Assembly (NCBI GenBank): GCA_028683955.1
Contig: JAQUGR010000001.1
Span: 391,627-455,626, forward strand
Length of the DNA stretch: 64,000 nucleotides
Source: Bacillota bacterium
GTDB taxonomy: Bacteria; Bacillota; TC1
Direction: 5' to 3'
Shown here: piece after piece, positions 45,198 to 52,696 of the stretch
How the letters are laid out: each line of letters opens with the position of its first letter
Numbering within the stretch: position 1 is the stretch's first letter
Position numbers and translations under genes: made by a program
The notes under the pieces: model-generated
What the model was told of the DNA's origin: nothing
Seen by the model: only the letters and a program-made list of their open reading frames with translations
Databases searched by the model: none

Positions 45198-46190
45198 ATG
45201 AAACTAGCAGTTATTCTTGGAGGAACTTCTTCAGAAAGGGAAATTTCTCTTAAAAGTGGAGATGCTATTTATAAAAGTTTGTTGCGAAACGGGTATGAAG
45301 TAGATAAAATTGATCCAAAATATGATGATTTATATCGAAAATTAAAAAGTTTGAAGCCTGATTCAGTATTTATTGCACTTCATGGTCTTGGAGGCGAAGA
45401 TGGATCAATTCAAGGATTTTTAGAACAATTGAAAATCCCATATACTGGAAGTAAAGTTTTAGCTAGTTCTTTGTGTATGAATAAAATATATACACAAACA
45501 ATTATGAAAGCTCATAATATTCCAGTACCTGAGTTTTTTACTGTTAAGAAAAAAGACTATAATGAAACTGATATTAAAAGAATTGTAAATAAAATCGAAC
45601 AGTCATTTGGTTTTCCGGTTTTAGTGAAAGCTCCTTCACAAGGTTCTACTTTGGGCATATATTTTATAAATAGTACAAAAACATCATATGAACAACAATT
45701 AAAAGCAGCTTTTACAAGTGGATTTGAACTGGAAAATGAACTATTGATTGAAAAGATGATAACTCCAAATGATGAAATAACAATTGGCCTTCTTGGGAAT
45801 GATAAAGCATTTCCCCTTCCAACTTTGGAGATTACTACAGTTACAGGATATTATGACTATGATACAAAATATACTAAAGGGATGTGTGAACACATAATAC
45901 CAGCTAGATTACCTGAAGCAGTAAGAAATAAAGCTAAAAAACTTGCTGTAGAAATTTATGAAATACTTGGATGTAAAGGTTTTGCTAGAGCTGATTTTAT
46001 GGTAAAAGGAAATGAAATTTATCTTATCGATATCAATACAATACCAGGCTTTACTGAAATGAGTCTTTTACCAGATGCAGCAGCCTCAATAGGTATAACT
46101 TTTGACATGCTTACAAACTATATTATACAAATGTCTTTAGGTCATGAATTTCCTTTTGAGAAATATAAAGATCTAGTTTATGAAAAATAA
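45198..46190 (+). CDS. ddl: D-alanine-D-alanine ligase
   Basis: ATP-grasp enzyme that makes D-Ala-D-Ala for peptidoglycan. The 330 aa protein has the N-terminal AVILGGTSSEREISLKSG, ALHGLGGEDGSIQGFLE and a central ATP-binding part with FPVLVKAPSQGSTLGI. The catalytic/metal block is FARADFMVKGNEIYLIDINT with PGFTEMSLLP. Length is on the short side but complete. The stop overlaps the sfsA start by 11 bases. A D-Ala-D-Lac variant is possible, but no van genes are nearby. Confidence 0.9.
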   Translation: MKLAVILGGTSSEREISLKSGDAIYKSLLRNGYEVDKIDPKYDDLYRKLKSLKPDSVFIALHGLGGEDGSIQGFLEQLKIPYTGSKVLASSLCMNKIYTQTIMKAHNIPVPEFFTVKKKDYNETDIKRIVNKIEQSFGFPVLVKAPSQGSTLGIYFINSTKTSYEQQLKAAFTSGFELENELLIEKMITPNDEITIGLLGNDKAFPLPTLEITTVTGYYDYDTKYTKGMCEHIIPARLPEAVRNKAKKLAVEIYEILGCKGFARADFMVKGNEIYLIDINTIPGFTEMSLLPDAAASIGITFDMLTNYIIQMSLGHEFPFEKYKDLVYEK

Positions 46191-46863
46191 TTTAATAGAG
46201 GGTATTTTTATAGAACGTAGTAATAGATTCATTGCTGAAGTATTAATAGGAAATGATGTTAAAAAAGTTCATGTTGCTAATACAGGACGATGTAAAGAAT
46301 TATTAATACCCAATGTAAAAGTTTTATTGAAAAAAAGTTCTAACCCTAATAGAAAAACAGAATATAGTTTGAATTATGTTGAAAATAAAGGTGTATGGGT
46401 TAACTTAATATCAGTATCAGCTAATGAAGCCGTTTATAACAGCCTATTGGCTGGCGATATTGATGCCATACCTAACCCCCAAAATATCACAAGAGAATAC
46501 AGTATGCCTGGTACAAGAATGGATTTATTTTGTATCAATGATAGTTTTGAAGTATATATTGAAGTTAAATCCGTTACTTTGATTAAAGATGATTATTTAC
46601 AATTTCCTGATGCACCTACACAAAGAGGCGTTAAACATTTAGACCACCTAATTAAATTAAAAAAAGATGGTAAGAGAGCAATTATCATTTTTGTATCTCA
46701 ACATCCATTAGGTAAAAAATTTAAAGCTAATGTTGAAAATGATCCTAAATTTGCAGTAAAATTAGAAGAAGCTAAAAAATGTGGTGTAGAAATATTAGCA
46801 TATATGGCTTCAAGTGAAATTGGTTTATTAAAATTAACTAATTCAATACCAGTTATAATTTAA
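46180..46863 (+). CDS. sfsA: SfsA family protein
   Basis: A 227 aa cytosolic protein named after the sugar fermentation stimulation gene of E. coli. Visible blocks are FIERSNRFIAEV, VHVANTGRCKELLIPN, PGTRMDLF, YIEVKSVTLI and FPDAPTQRGVKHLDHLI, a nuclease-like fold (OB-domain plus restriction-endonuclease-like core with D-EVK). The biochemical role is uncertain. Overlaps ddl and has a weak ribosome site, so coupling is likely. Confidence 0.9.
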   Translation: MKNNLIEGIFIERSNRFIAEVLIGNDVKKVHVANTGRCKELLIPNVKVLLKKSSNPNRKTEYSLNYVENKGVWVNLISVSANEAVYNSLLAGDIDAIPNPQNITREYSMPGTRMDLFCINDSFEVYIEVKSVTLIKDDYLQFPDAPTQRGVKHLDHLIKLKKDGKRAIIIFVSQHPLGKKFKANVENDPKFAVKLEEAKKCGVEILAYMASSEIGLLKLTNSIPVII

Positions 46864-46883
46864 ACAATGTAAGGAGTTTTTAT

Positions 46884-47582
46884 TTGTATAAAATAGAAAA
46901 TGAATTTAAATTTAATTGTCAAATGACTGCCTGTTGTTGTCAAAATATGGAAATATTTTTAAATCCCTATGATATTTTAATGCTATCTAGCGAGTTAAAG
47001 CTTTCAACAACAGAAATAGTAAATAAATATATTCTTTTTCTTGAAGAAAAAGGAACAGGTTTGTTTAGACCAATATTAAAAAATGCAAGAAAAGGATTAT
47101 GTATATTTAATGTTGATAATCTTTGTATTATTCATTTAAATAGGCCGCTAAGTTGTAGATTATTTCCATTAGCTAGACTTAATGGTGAGTACTATATACA
47201 AAATGTAAAATTTTGTAAAGGCCTTAAAGAAAATAGTTATATTAAATTAATGGATTATTTAAAAGTAGATTCAGGTCTAGAGTATTTAGAAATGGCTGAT
47301 TTGTATCATACTAAATATAATGAATTGAAAAATTTAAATAATGGGTTATTACATAATAAAGATTATAATAATCTTTTAAATATACTACTATATGATATAG
47401 ATTACTTCTATGGTGAAGATTTATTTAAATTTAACAGTAAAGAAAAATTACTATTATCCCTATATTTAGTAGATAGATTAATTGAATTTTATGAAAACAG
47501 AAATGAAATAACTAAAGAAGTGCTTATAGAAAATCTTTATAAAAAAGGAGATAATTTTATTGTTAAGAATTTTAATAAATAA
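46884..47582 (+). CDS. YkgJ-family cysteine-cluster protein (Fe/Zn binding)
   Basis: A 232 aa protein of the YkgJ/CxxCxxCC zinc-or-iron chelating cluster family. Cysteines lie in FNCQMTACCCQNMEIFLNPY, GLCIFNVDNLCIIH, SCRLFPLAR and KFCKG. The segment LNPYDILMLSSEL and RPLSCRLFPL are typical. The C-terminal 100 residues are helical and unrecognised. It starts at TTG, 7 bases after AAGGAG. Its last 23 bases overlap the following methyltransferase, which suggests translational coupling. The family has no agreed function. Confidence 0.82.
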   Translation: MYKIENEFKFNCQMTACCCQNMEIFLNPYDILMLSSELKLSTTEIVNKYILFLEEKGTGLFRPILKNARKGLCIFNVDNLCIIHLNRPLSCRLFPLARLNGEYYIQNVKFCKGLKENSYIKLMDYLKVDSGLEYLEMADLYHTKYNELKNLNNGLLHNKDYNNLLNILLYDIDYFYGEDLFKFNSKEKLLLSLYLVDRLIEFYENRNEITKEVLIENLYKKGDNFIVKNFNK

Positions 47583-48195
47583 AAAAATAGAAGAATTAGA
47601 TAATATAAATGATTTACTAGAGCAATACAAGTATATAAATATTGATTTAGGTACTGGTAATGGTAAATTTGTTTATGATTTAGCTAAAAAAAATCCAAAT
47701 ACATTCTATATAGGTATAGATCCAACTGCTAGTAATTTATTTGAATATAGCAAAAAAGCACAAAAATATAAGATTAAAAACATTATTTATATAATTTCAT
47801 CAATAGAAAATTTGAATGATGATTTAAATAATTTAGCTGATATTGTTTATATAAATTTTCCCTGGGGAAGCTTGTTAGAAGGGATTGTAAAAGATATGCC
47901 TGAAATACTAAACAAAATATCCTTACTTGGAAAATCAGGTGCTGAATTTAATTTTACATTTGCTTATAGTTCACTACATGAGCCTGCAGAGATAGAAAAA
48001 AGACAATTACCAATACTTAGTACAGATTATTTACTTTCTGACTTAACAGAGATATATAAGAAGGCGAATTTGAAAATAGTAAGTTGTATTGATCTAACAC
48101 CTCCAGAAATTAATGTTTTTGGTACATTATGGTCTAAAAAACTATTTTTAGGTAAAAGTAGAGATGTATTTAGGATAATAAGTCATAAAATATAA
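47560..48195 (+). CDS. NpmA/KamB-like 16S rRNA (adenine1408-N1)-methyltransferase
   Basis: A 211 aa SAM methyltransferase strikingly like NpmA, which methylates A1408 in 16S rRNA and gives broad aminoglycoside resistance. Aligned blocks are INIDLGTGNGKFVYDLA (SAM loop), NTFYIGIDPTASNLF, INFPWGSLLEGIVK, EIEKRQLPILS and GTLWSKKLFLGKSRDVFRI. Both tryptophans that stack on A1408 in NpmA (W107 and W197) have counterparts at W102 and W191, and the basic C-terminal loop is kept. It starts at TTG 7-9 bases after AAAGGAG and overlaps the ykgJ-like gene. No transposon is adjacent, so it looks like a chromosomal gene. Activity and resistance are inferred. Confidence 0.8.
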   Translation: MLRILINKKIEELDNINDLLEQYKYINIDLGTGNGKFVYDLAKKNPNTFYIGIDPTASNLFEYSKKAQKYKIKNIIYIISSIENLNDDLNNLADIVYINFPWGSLLEGIVKDMPEILNKISLLGKSGAEFNFTFAYSSLHEPAEIEKRQLPILSTDYLLSDLTEIYKKANLKIVSCIDLTPPEINVFGTLWSKKLFLGKSRDVFRIISHKI

Positions 48196-48205
48196 ATATT
48201 TATGC

Positions 48206-48234
48206 TTGAATTTGTCTATAATTAATGATAAAAT
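48206..48234 (+). promoter_or_regulatory. Sigma-A promoter of the leuA T-box transcript
   Basis: TTGAAT, 17-base spacer and TAAAAT; the start near 48241 lies a few bases before the T-box leader. Confidence 0.7.
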
Positions 48235-48249
48235 TCAAATTGAAATATA

Positions 48250-48466
48250 ATGAAGAGGATTAGTACTTTTATAGAGGATTTATAGAGAGTTATTGTTTGG
48301 TGTAAAATAACATGATGCTTTTAAGGAACTCACCTCAGAATAGAATATCTGAAGTTATTTAGGGTGTTCCGGGAGTTCCCGTTATAGAATTTGAGTGCAT
48401 ATTATATGAATTAGAGTGGTACCGCGATTCTTTCGTCTCTATGGTAGAGATGGAAGATTTTTTTAT
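48250..48466 (+). promoter_or_regulatory. T-box riboswitch, leucine-specific, upstream of leuA
   Basis: Transcription attenuator that reads the charging of tRNA-Leu. The T-box core AGAGTGGTACCGCG lies at 48413-48426, close to the consensus AGGGTGGNACCGCG. Stem I begins with GAAGAGGATTAGTA. The loop-E strand GGAA is followed by the specifier CTC at 48329-48331, a leucine codon. The terminator is the imperfect stem around TCTTTCGTCTCTA and TAGAGATGGAAGA, then seven T. Uncharged tRNA-Leu would stabilise the antiterminator and let leuA be transcribed. Confidence 0.92.
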
Positions 48467-48486
48467 TGAAAGGAGATATGTTTAAC

Positions 48487-50175
48487 ATGGCTATGAATTA
48501 TAAAAAGTATAAGCCTTATCCAAAATTTGATTTTAAAGAAAGAACTTGGCCTCAAAAAGTAACAACAAAAGCGCCAATATGGTGTAGTGTTGATCTAAGA
48601 GACGGCAATCAAGCATTGCCTATTCCAATGGGGATAGAAGAAAAACTTTTATTATATAAAATGTTATTAAAAATCGGTTTTAAAACTATAGAAGTTGGAT
48701 TTCCATCAGCATCAGAAACTGAATTTAATTTTTTAAGGAAATTAGTGGATGAAAAATTAATTCCTGATGATGTTACTATACAAGTATTGACTCAAGCAAG
48801 AGAACACTTGATTGCTAAAACATTTGCAGCTTTAAAAGGTGTGAAAAATGCTATAGTACACATTTATAATTCTACTTCTGAACTTCAAAGAAGAGTAGTT
48901 TTTAATAAAAATAAAGAAGAAATAAAAAAAATAGCTACTGAAGGAACAATATTAGTTAAAAAATTTGCTGAGGAAGCTAGAGTTTTAGGTATGAATGTGA
49001 TACTGGAATATTCTCCTGAAAGTTTTACCGGAACTGAAGTTGATTATGCTGTAGAAGTTTCTAATGCAGTACTTGATGTATGGCAACCAACAAAGGACAA
49101 CCCTGCAATAATTAATCTTCCTTCTACTGTAGAAATGAGTACTCCTAATGTTTATGCTGATAAAATAGAATGGTTTTGTAATCATGTGAAATATAGAGAA
49201 TTTATTCAAATTAGCTTGCATGCTCATAATGATAGAGGAACAGGCATTGCTGCAACTGAACTTGGTTTATTGGCAGGTGCTGATAGGGTTGAAGGTACAC
49301 TTTTTGGTAATGGTGAAAGAACTGGTAATACAGATATTTTATCTGTTGCATTAAATCTTTATTCTCAAGGTATTGATCCTGAATTGGATTTCTATGATGT
49401 GGAAGAGATTAAAGATGTTTTCCAAAAAGTTACACAATTACCTGTACATCCTAGACACCCTTATGTAGGTGATTTAGTCCATACTGCCTTTAGTGGATCT
49501 CATCAAGATGCAATTAATAAAGGATTAAAATATAAAGCTGATAATAATGTAGACTTTTGGGAAGTTCCTTATCTACCAATTGATCCAAGTGATGTTGGAC
49601 GCAAATATGAAGCTGTTATTAGAATAAACAGTCAATCTGGTAAAGGTGGAGTAGCATTTGTATTAGAAAAAGAATATGGATTTAAATTACCTAAAAATAT
49701 GCATCCAGAGGTAGCTAAAATAGTTCAAAAAGATACTGATGACAAAGGTATAGAATTAAAAAAAGAAGATGTTTTAAAACTATTTGAAGATAATTATATC
49801 AATGTAAAAGGAGTTTTAGAATTAATTAAATATAAAGTTAACGAAGATTCATCAAATGAAGATTCCGATGCAGTTGTAACCTTGGAGGGTGAAATTAAAA
49901 TATTTGGCGAAGAGAAAAAGATTTCCGGTAAAGGTAATGGCCCTGTATCTGCCTTTTTAAATGCTATTGAGGTATGCAATATTGGTAAATATACTGTTAC
50001 TTCCTATGATGAGCATGCTAGGGAGGAAGGGGATAAATCTCAAGCTATAACTTATGTTCAACTGGAAGATTTAAAAACAAATAAAAGATTTTTTGGAGTA
50101 GGTATATCACCTAATATAACTTCCGCTCCAATAAAAGCAATCATAAGCGCCATTAATAGGAGTAAAAAATCTTAA
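48487..50175 (+). CDS. leuA: 2-Isopropylmalate synthase, LeuA2 type
   Basis: Condenses 2-oxoisovalerate and acetyl-CoA, the committed step to leucine. The 562 aa protein is of the LeuA2 group. It begins YKPYPKFDFKERTWPQK, has the catalytic WCSVDLRDGNQALPIPM, EVGFPSASETEFNF, SLHAHNDRGTGIAATELGLL and the subdomain PVHPRHPYVGDLVHTAFSG. A C-terminal LeuA dimer domain (about 430-555) gives leucine feedback. The start taken is ATG 48487, 11 bases from AAAGGAG; an ATG at 48478 is too close to the site. It is controlled by the leucine T-box. Confidence 0.95.
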   Translation: MAMNYKKYKPYPKFDFKERTWPQKVTTKAPIWCSVDLRDGNQALPIPMGIEEKLLLYKMLLKIGFKTIEVGFPSASETEFNFLRKLVDEKLIPDDVTIQVLTQAREHLIAKTFAALKGVKNAIVHIYNSTSELQRRVVFNKNKEEIKKIATEGTILVKKFAEEARVLGMNVILEYSPESFTGTEVDYAVEVSNAVLDVWQPTKDNPAIINLPSTVEMSTPNVYADKIEWFCNHVKYREFIQISLHAHNDRGTGIAATELGLLAGADRVEGTLFGNGERTGNTDILSVALNLYSQGIDPELDFYDVEEIKDVFQKVTQLPVHPRHPYVGDLVHTAFSGSHQDAINKGLKYKADNNVDFWEVPYLPIDPSDVGRKYEAVIRINSQSGKGGVAFVLEKEYGFKLPKNMHPEVAKIVQKDTDDKGIELKKEDVLKLFEDNYINVKGVLELIKYKVNEDSSNEDSDAVVTLEGEIKIFGEEKKISGKGNGPVSAFLNAIEVCNIGKYTVTSYDEHAREEGDKSQAITYVQLEDLKTNKRFFGVGISPNITSAPIKAIISAINRSKKS

Positions 50176-51395
50176 TGAAAAATGTGGTATTAGAAACAAC
50201 CGCACAATTAAATAATTATAAAGGGCAATACTCTATAATTTCAGCATATAACCATAAAAAGGTTTTAGAGGCATTTAGGGAATGTAATATTACGACAGAA
50301 GCTTTTACGGGTTCAACGGGTTATGGATATAGTGATTATGGACGTAAAAAATTAAATTCTTTATATGCAAATATATTTAAAGGGGAAGATGCATTAGTTT
50401 CTAGTAATTTTGCCTCAGGTACTCATACAATTTATACAGTTTTTAGAGCTTTGCTTAATTATGGTGACAGTATAGTTTCTTTAACAGGAGAGTTATATGA
50501 TACATTGGAAAAATCTCTTAATGATGAAAATGGTTTAATTAAAAAACTTAATATTACTTATGATAAACTAGAACTAAATGATGATAGTAGTATTAATTTA
50601 AACAATATAAAGAATGAACAATTCAGTAAGTATAAATTGGTAATAATTCAAAGATCACGAGGATATTCTACAAGAAAATCAATAAGAATTGACGAGATAG
50701 AAGAAGTAGCTAAAATTATTAAAAAAAATTATCCAAACACGATAATTTTTGTAGATAATTGCTATGGAGAATTTGTTGAGATGAAAGAACCCCTCGAAGT
50801 TGGAGTAGATATTATTGCAGGCTCATTAATAAAAAATCCTGGAGGAACTATTTCTGTCTCTGGCGGATATATTGTAGGTAAAAAATCATTAATTGAAAAA
50901 GTTAGTAATGAATTTACTGTTCCTGGTATAGGTAAAGAAATTGGATGTGAGAGTTCAACAGATTTGCGGTTAATGTTTCAAGGTATATTTATTGCTCCGA
51001 TGATTGTAGCAGAATGTTTAACAACCTGTTATTATACTGCTTTATTATTTACAAAACTTGGATATGAAATTTCACCTGCAATTGATGATGAAAGAACTGA
51101 TATTATTCAAAGTATCACTTTTAAAGAAAAAGAAAAGTTAATAAAATTTATTCAAGTTATACAGGAGTACTCTCCAATTGATAGTTTGGCAGTTCCCTAT
51201 CCCTGGGATATGCCTGGATATGATTGTCAGGTTATAATGGCTTCTGGTTCTTTTATATCAGGGAGTTCTTTGGAATTATCAGCTGATGCACCTATTAGAG
51301 CACCATATATTGCATATTTACAAGGAACTACTAGTTTCCATTATACAAAAATAGCGATAGATAAAGCTGTAGAAGCAATAGAAGCTATGAATTGA
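50175..51395 (+). CDS. ynbB: YnbB-type PLP enzyme (aluminium-resistance / methionine gamma-lyase-like)
   Basis: A 406 aa fold type I PLP protein of the family annotated as aluminium resistance or methionine gamma-lyase family protein. Seen are the N-terminal GSTGYGYSDYGRKKL, LVSSNFASGTHTI, FVDNCYGEFVE (cofactor aspartate) and the PLP lysine motif GSLIKNPGGTIS. The C-terminal GSFISGSSLELSADAP is typical. Its usual neighbours in Bacillus are glnR and miaA/hfq genes; here it overlaps leuA by one base and so falls under the T-box. True substrate unknown. Confidence 0.9.
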   Translation: MKNVVLETTAQLNNYKGQYSIISAYNHKKVLEAFRECNITTEAFTGSTGYGYSDYGRKKLNSLYANIFKGEDALVSSNFASGTHTIYTVFRALLNYGDSIVSLTGELYDTLEKSLNDENGLIKKLNITYDKLELNDDSSINLNNIKNEQFSKYKLVIIQRSRGYSTRKSIRIDEIEEVAKIIKKNYPNTIIFVDNCYGEFVEMKEPLEVGVDIIAGSLIKNPGGTISVSGGYIVGKKSLIEKVSNEFTVPGIGKEIGCESSTDLRLMFQGIFIAPMIVAECLTTCYYTALLFTKLGYEISPAIDDERTDIIQSITFKEKEKLIKFIQVIQEYSPIDSLAVPYPWDMPGYDCQVIMASGSFISGSSLELSADAPIRAPYIAYLQGTTSFHYTKIAIDKAVEAIEAMN

Positions 51396-51437
51396 AAATC
51401 CATAATAAATTAAATATTTAATATAATAATTATTTAA

Positions 51438-51467
51438 AAAAGTAGTAAGATTATTCTTACTACTTTT
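51438..51467. terminator. Bidirectional terminator between ynbB and lrgB
   Basis: Thirteen-base perfect stem AAAAGTAGTAAGA / TCTTACTACTTTT, loop TTAT, A-run before and T-rich after. It overlaps the lrgB stop codon and serves both convergent genes. Confidence 0.9.
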
Positions 51468-52164
51468 ATTTTAGTATATATTCTATTAATTTAATGAATA
51501 TGGGCAGATTAATTATTGTTAATACGCCTGTTACTGGTATACTAATCGCACTAAAGGATCCAGTAATTGCCCCTTCTTCTAGTGCTTGAGTTGTTCCAAG
51601 AACATGGGCACTCATTCCAAAGGCACAACCTCTTGCTATAGGATTTCTAACTCTTATTAAATCTAAAATAAATCTGCCTATAATTGCACCAATAATACCT
51701 GAAACCATTACTCCAAGTATTGCAATTGATTCATTACCATTAGTAAATCTGCTTGCTTCTATAGCCATAGCTGAAGTTATTGATTTAGGTATCAGACTAT
51801 AAACGAAAACTTTAGGTACAGAAAGTATTTTAGCAATTATTATCATAGAAAAAAATGATGTATATATACTGACTAGACTTGTAACGACTATTAATTTAAA
51901 ATTTTCTTTTAATAATTCTAAAGTTTTATACATAGGAATTGCTAGAACTACAATACATAAACCTAAGAAAGAAGTTATATATTTACCACCCATATTGTAG
52001 CTTTCATAAGGAATCTTCGTAATATATAAAAAAATTATCAATATGATGGTTGTTGCAATATTAGGATGTAATAATATATTTTTTTTGATGTTATAAATCT
52101 TTAAAAAAATAAAATATATAGCTATTGTAATAAAGATGCTAAGGAAGATATATAAATTATTCAT
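51466..52164 (-). CDS. lrgB: LrgB-family membrane protein
   Basis: A 232 aa polytopic protein partner of LrgA/CidA, of the holin-antiholin-like family that affects murein hydrolase activity and, in several bacteria, export of pyruvate or similar metabolites. About seven hydrophobic segments; the family block is SVPKVFVYSLIPKSITSAMA, then GAIIGR and RGCAFGMSAHVLGTTQALE. The start is the ATG overlapping the end of lrgA, with AAAGGGG upstream; a longer frame upstream is unlikely. No lytSR regulators nearby. Confidence 0.9.
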   Translation of the reverse strand: MNNLYIFLSIFITIAIYFIFLKIYNIKKNILLHPNIATTIILIIFLYITKIPYESYNMGGKYITSFLGLCIVVLAIPMYKTLELLKENFKLIVVTSLVSIYTSFFSMIIIAKILSVPKVFVYSLIPKSITSAMAIEASRFTNGNESIAILGVMVSGIIGAIIGRFILDLIRVRNPIARGCAFGMSAHVLGTTQALEEGAITGSFSAISIPVTGVLTIINLPIFIKLIEYILK

Positions 52165-52546
52165 CTGGATCCCCTTTAATTGTTTTCCTGCTATACAAAC
52201 TTGCAAAACTACTTGTAACTATTATTACACTTGTTAATGAAAGTACTAGCATCAGCATAATTCTTATAAAATAGCTTTCTATTTGGGGTAATATAATTAT
52301 TAATGATACGCTAGTTGGAATAAGGAAAAAACTTATGTGTTTAACTAGTAATAAGGAAAAATTTTCAATAATTCTAAAAGGAATTATCTTGAATGATAAG
52401 GCTGCAAGTAATAGTAACATGCCAATAACAGGTCCAGGCATAAAATTAATTAAATATTTGTTTAATATAATACCAAAAAATTGAAAAGCAAATAGGATAC
52501 CTAAGGGTAAAATAAAATTAAAAATAATTTTTTTTATAATAGTCAT
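52157..52546 (-). CDS. lrgA: LrgA/CidA-family holin-like protein
   Basis: A 129 aa membrane protein with about four helices, with the family block YLINFMPGPVIGMLLLLAAL and LFFLIPTSVSLIIILP-like helices. It starts behind AGGAGAAAA. It overlaps lrgB by 8 bases, the standard two-gene arrangement. CidA and LrgA cannot be told apart from sequence alone. It diverges from the surface-protein gene across 150 bases. Confidence 0.87.
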   Translation of the reverse strand: MTIIKKIIFNFILPLGILFAFQFFGIILNKYLINFMPGPVIGMLLLLAALSFKIIPFRIIENFSLLLVKHISFFLIPTSVSLIIILPQIESYFIRIMLMLVLSLTSVIIVTSSFASLYSRKTIKGDPDE

Positions 52547-52664
52547 ATTTTTCTCCTAATAATTCAAACTATTAATAAGTTTACCAAGAATATTTTATAA
52601 ATTCAAGTTTTATTATGAAGTGTAAATATAACATAAAATACTAATTATTTCTTTTCTTTAATCG

Positions 52665-52670
52665 TATAAT
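52665..52670 (+). promoter_or_regulatory. Possible -10 box of the surface-protein gene
   Basis: A perfect TATAAT 27 bases before the surface-protein start in a very AT-rich divergent region. No convincing -35, so certainty is low. Nothing else is recognised in 52547-52664. Confidence 0.35.
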
Positions 52671-52696
52671 TTAATATCTTATTTTTGGAGGTATTA

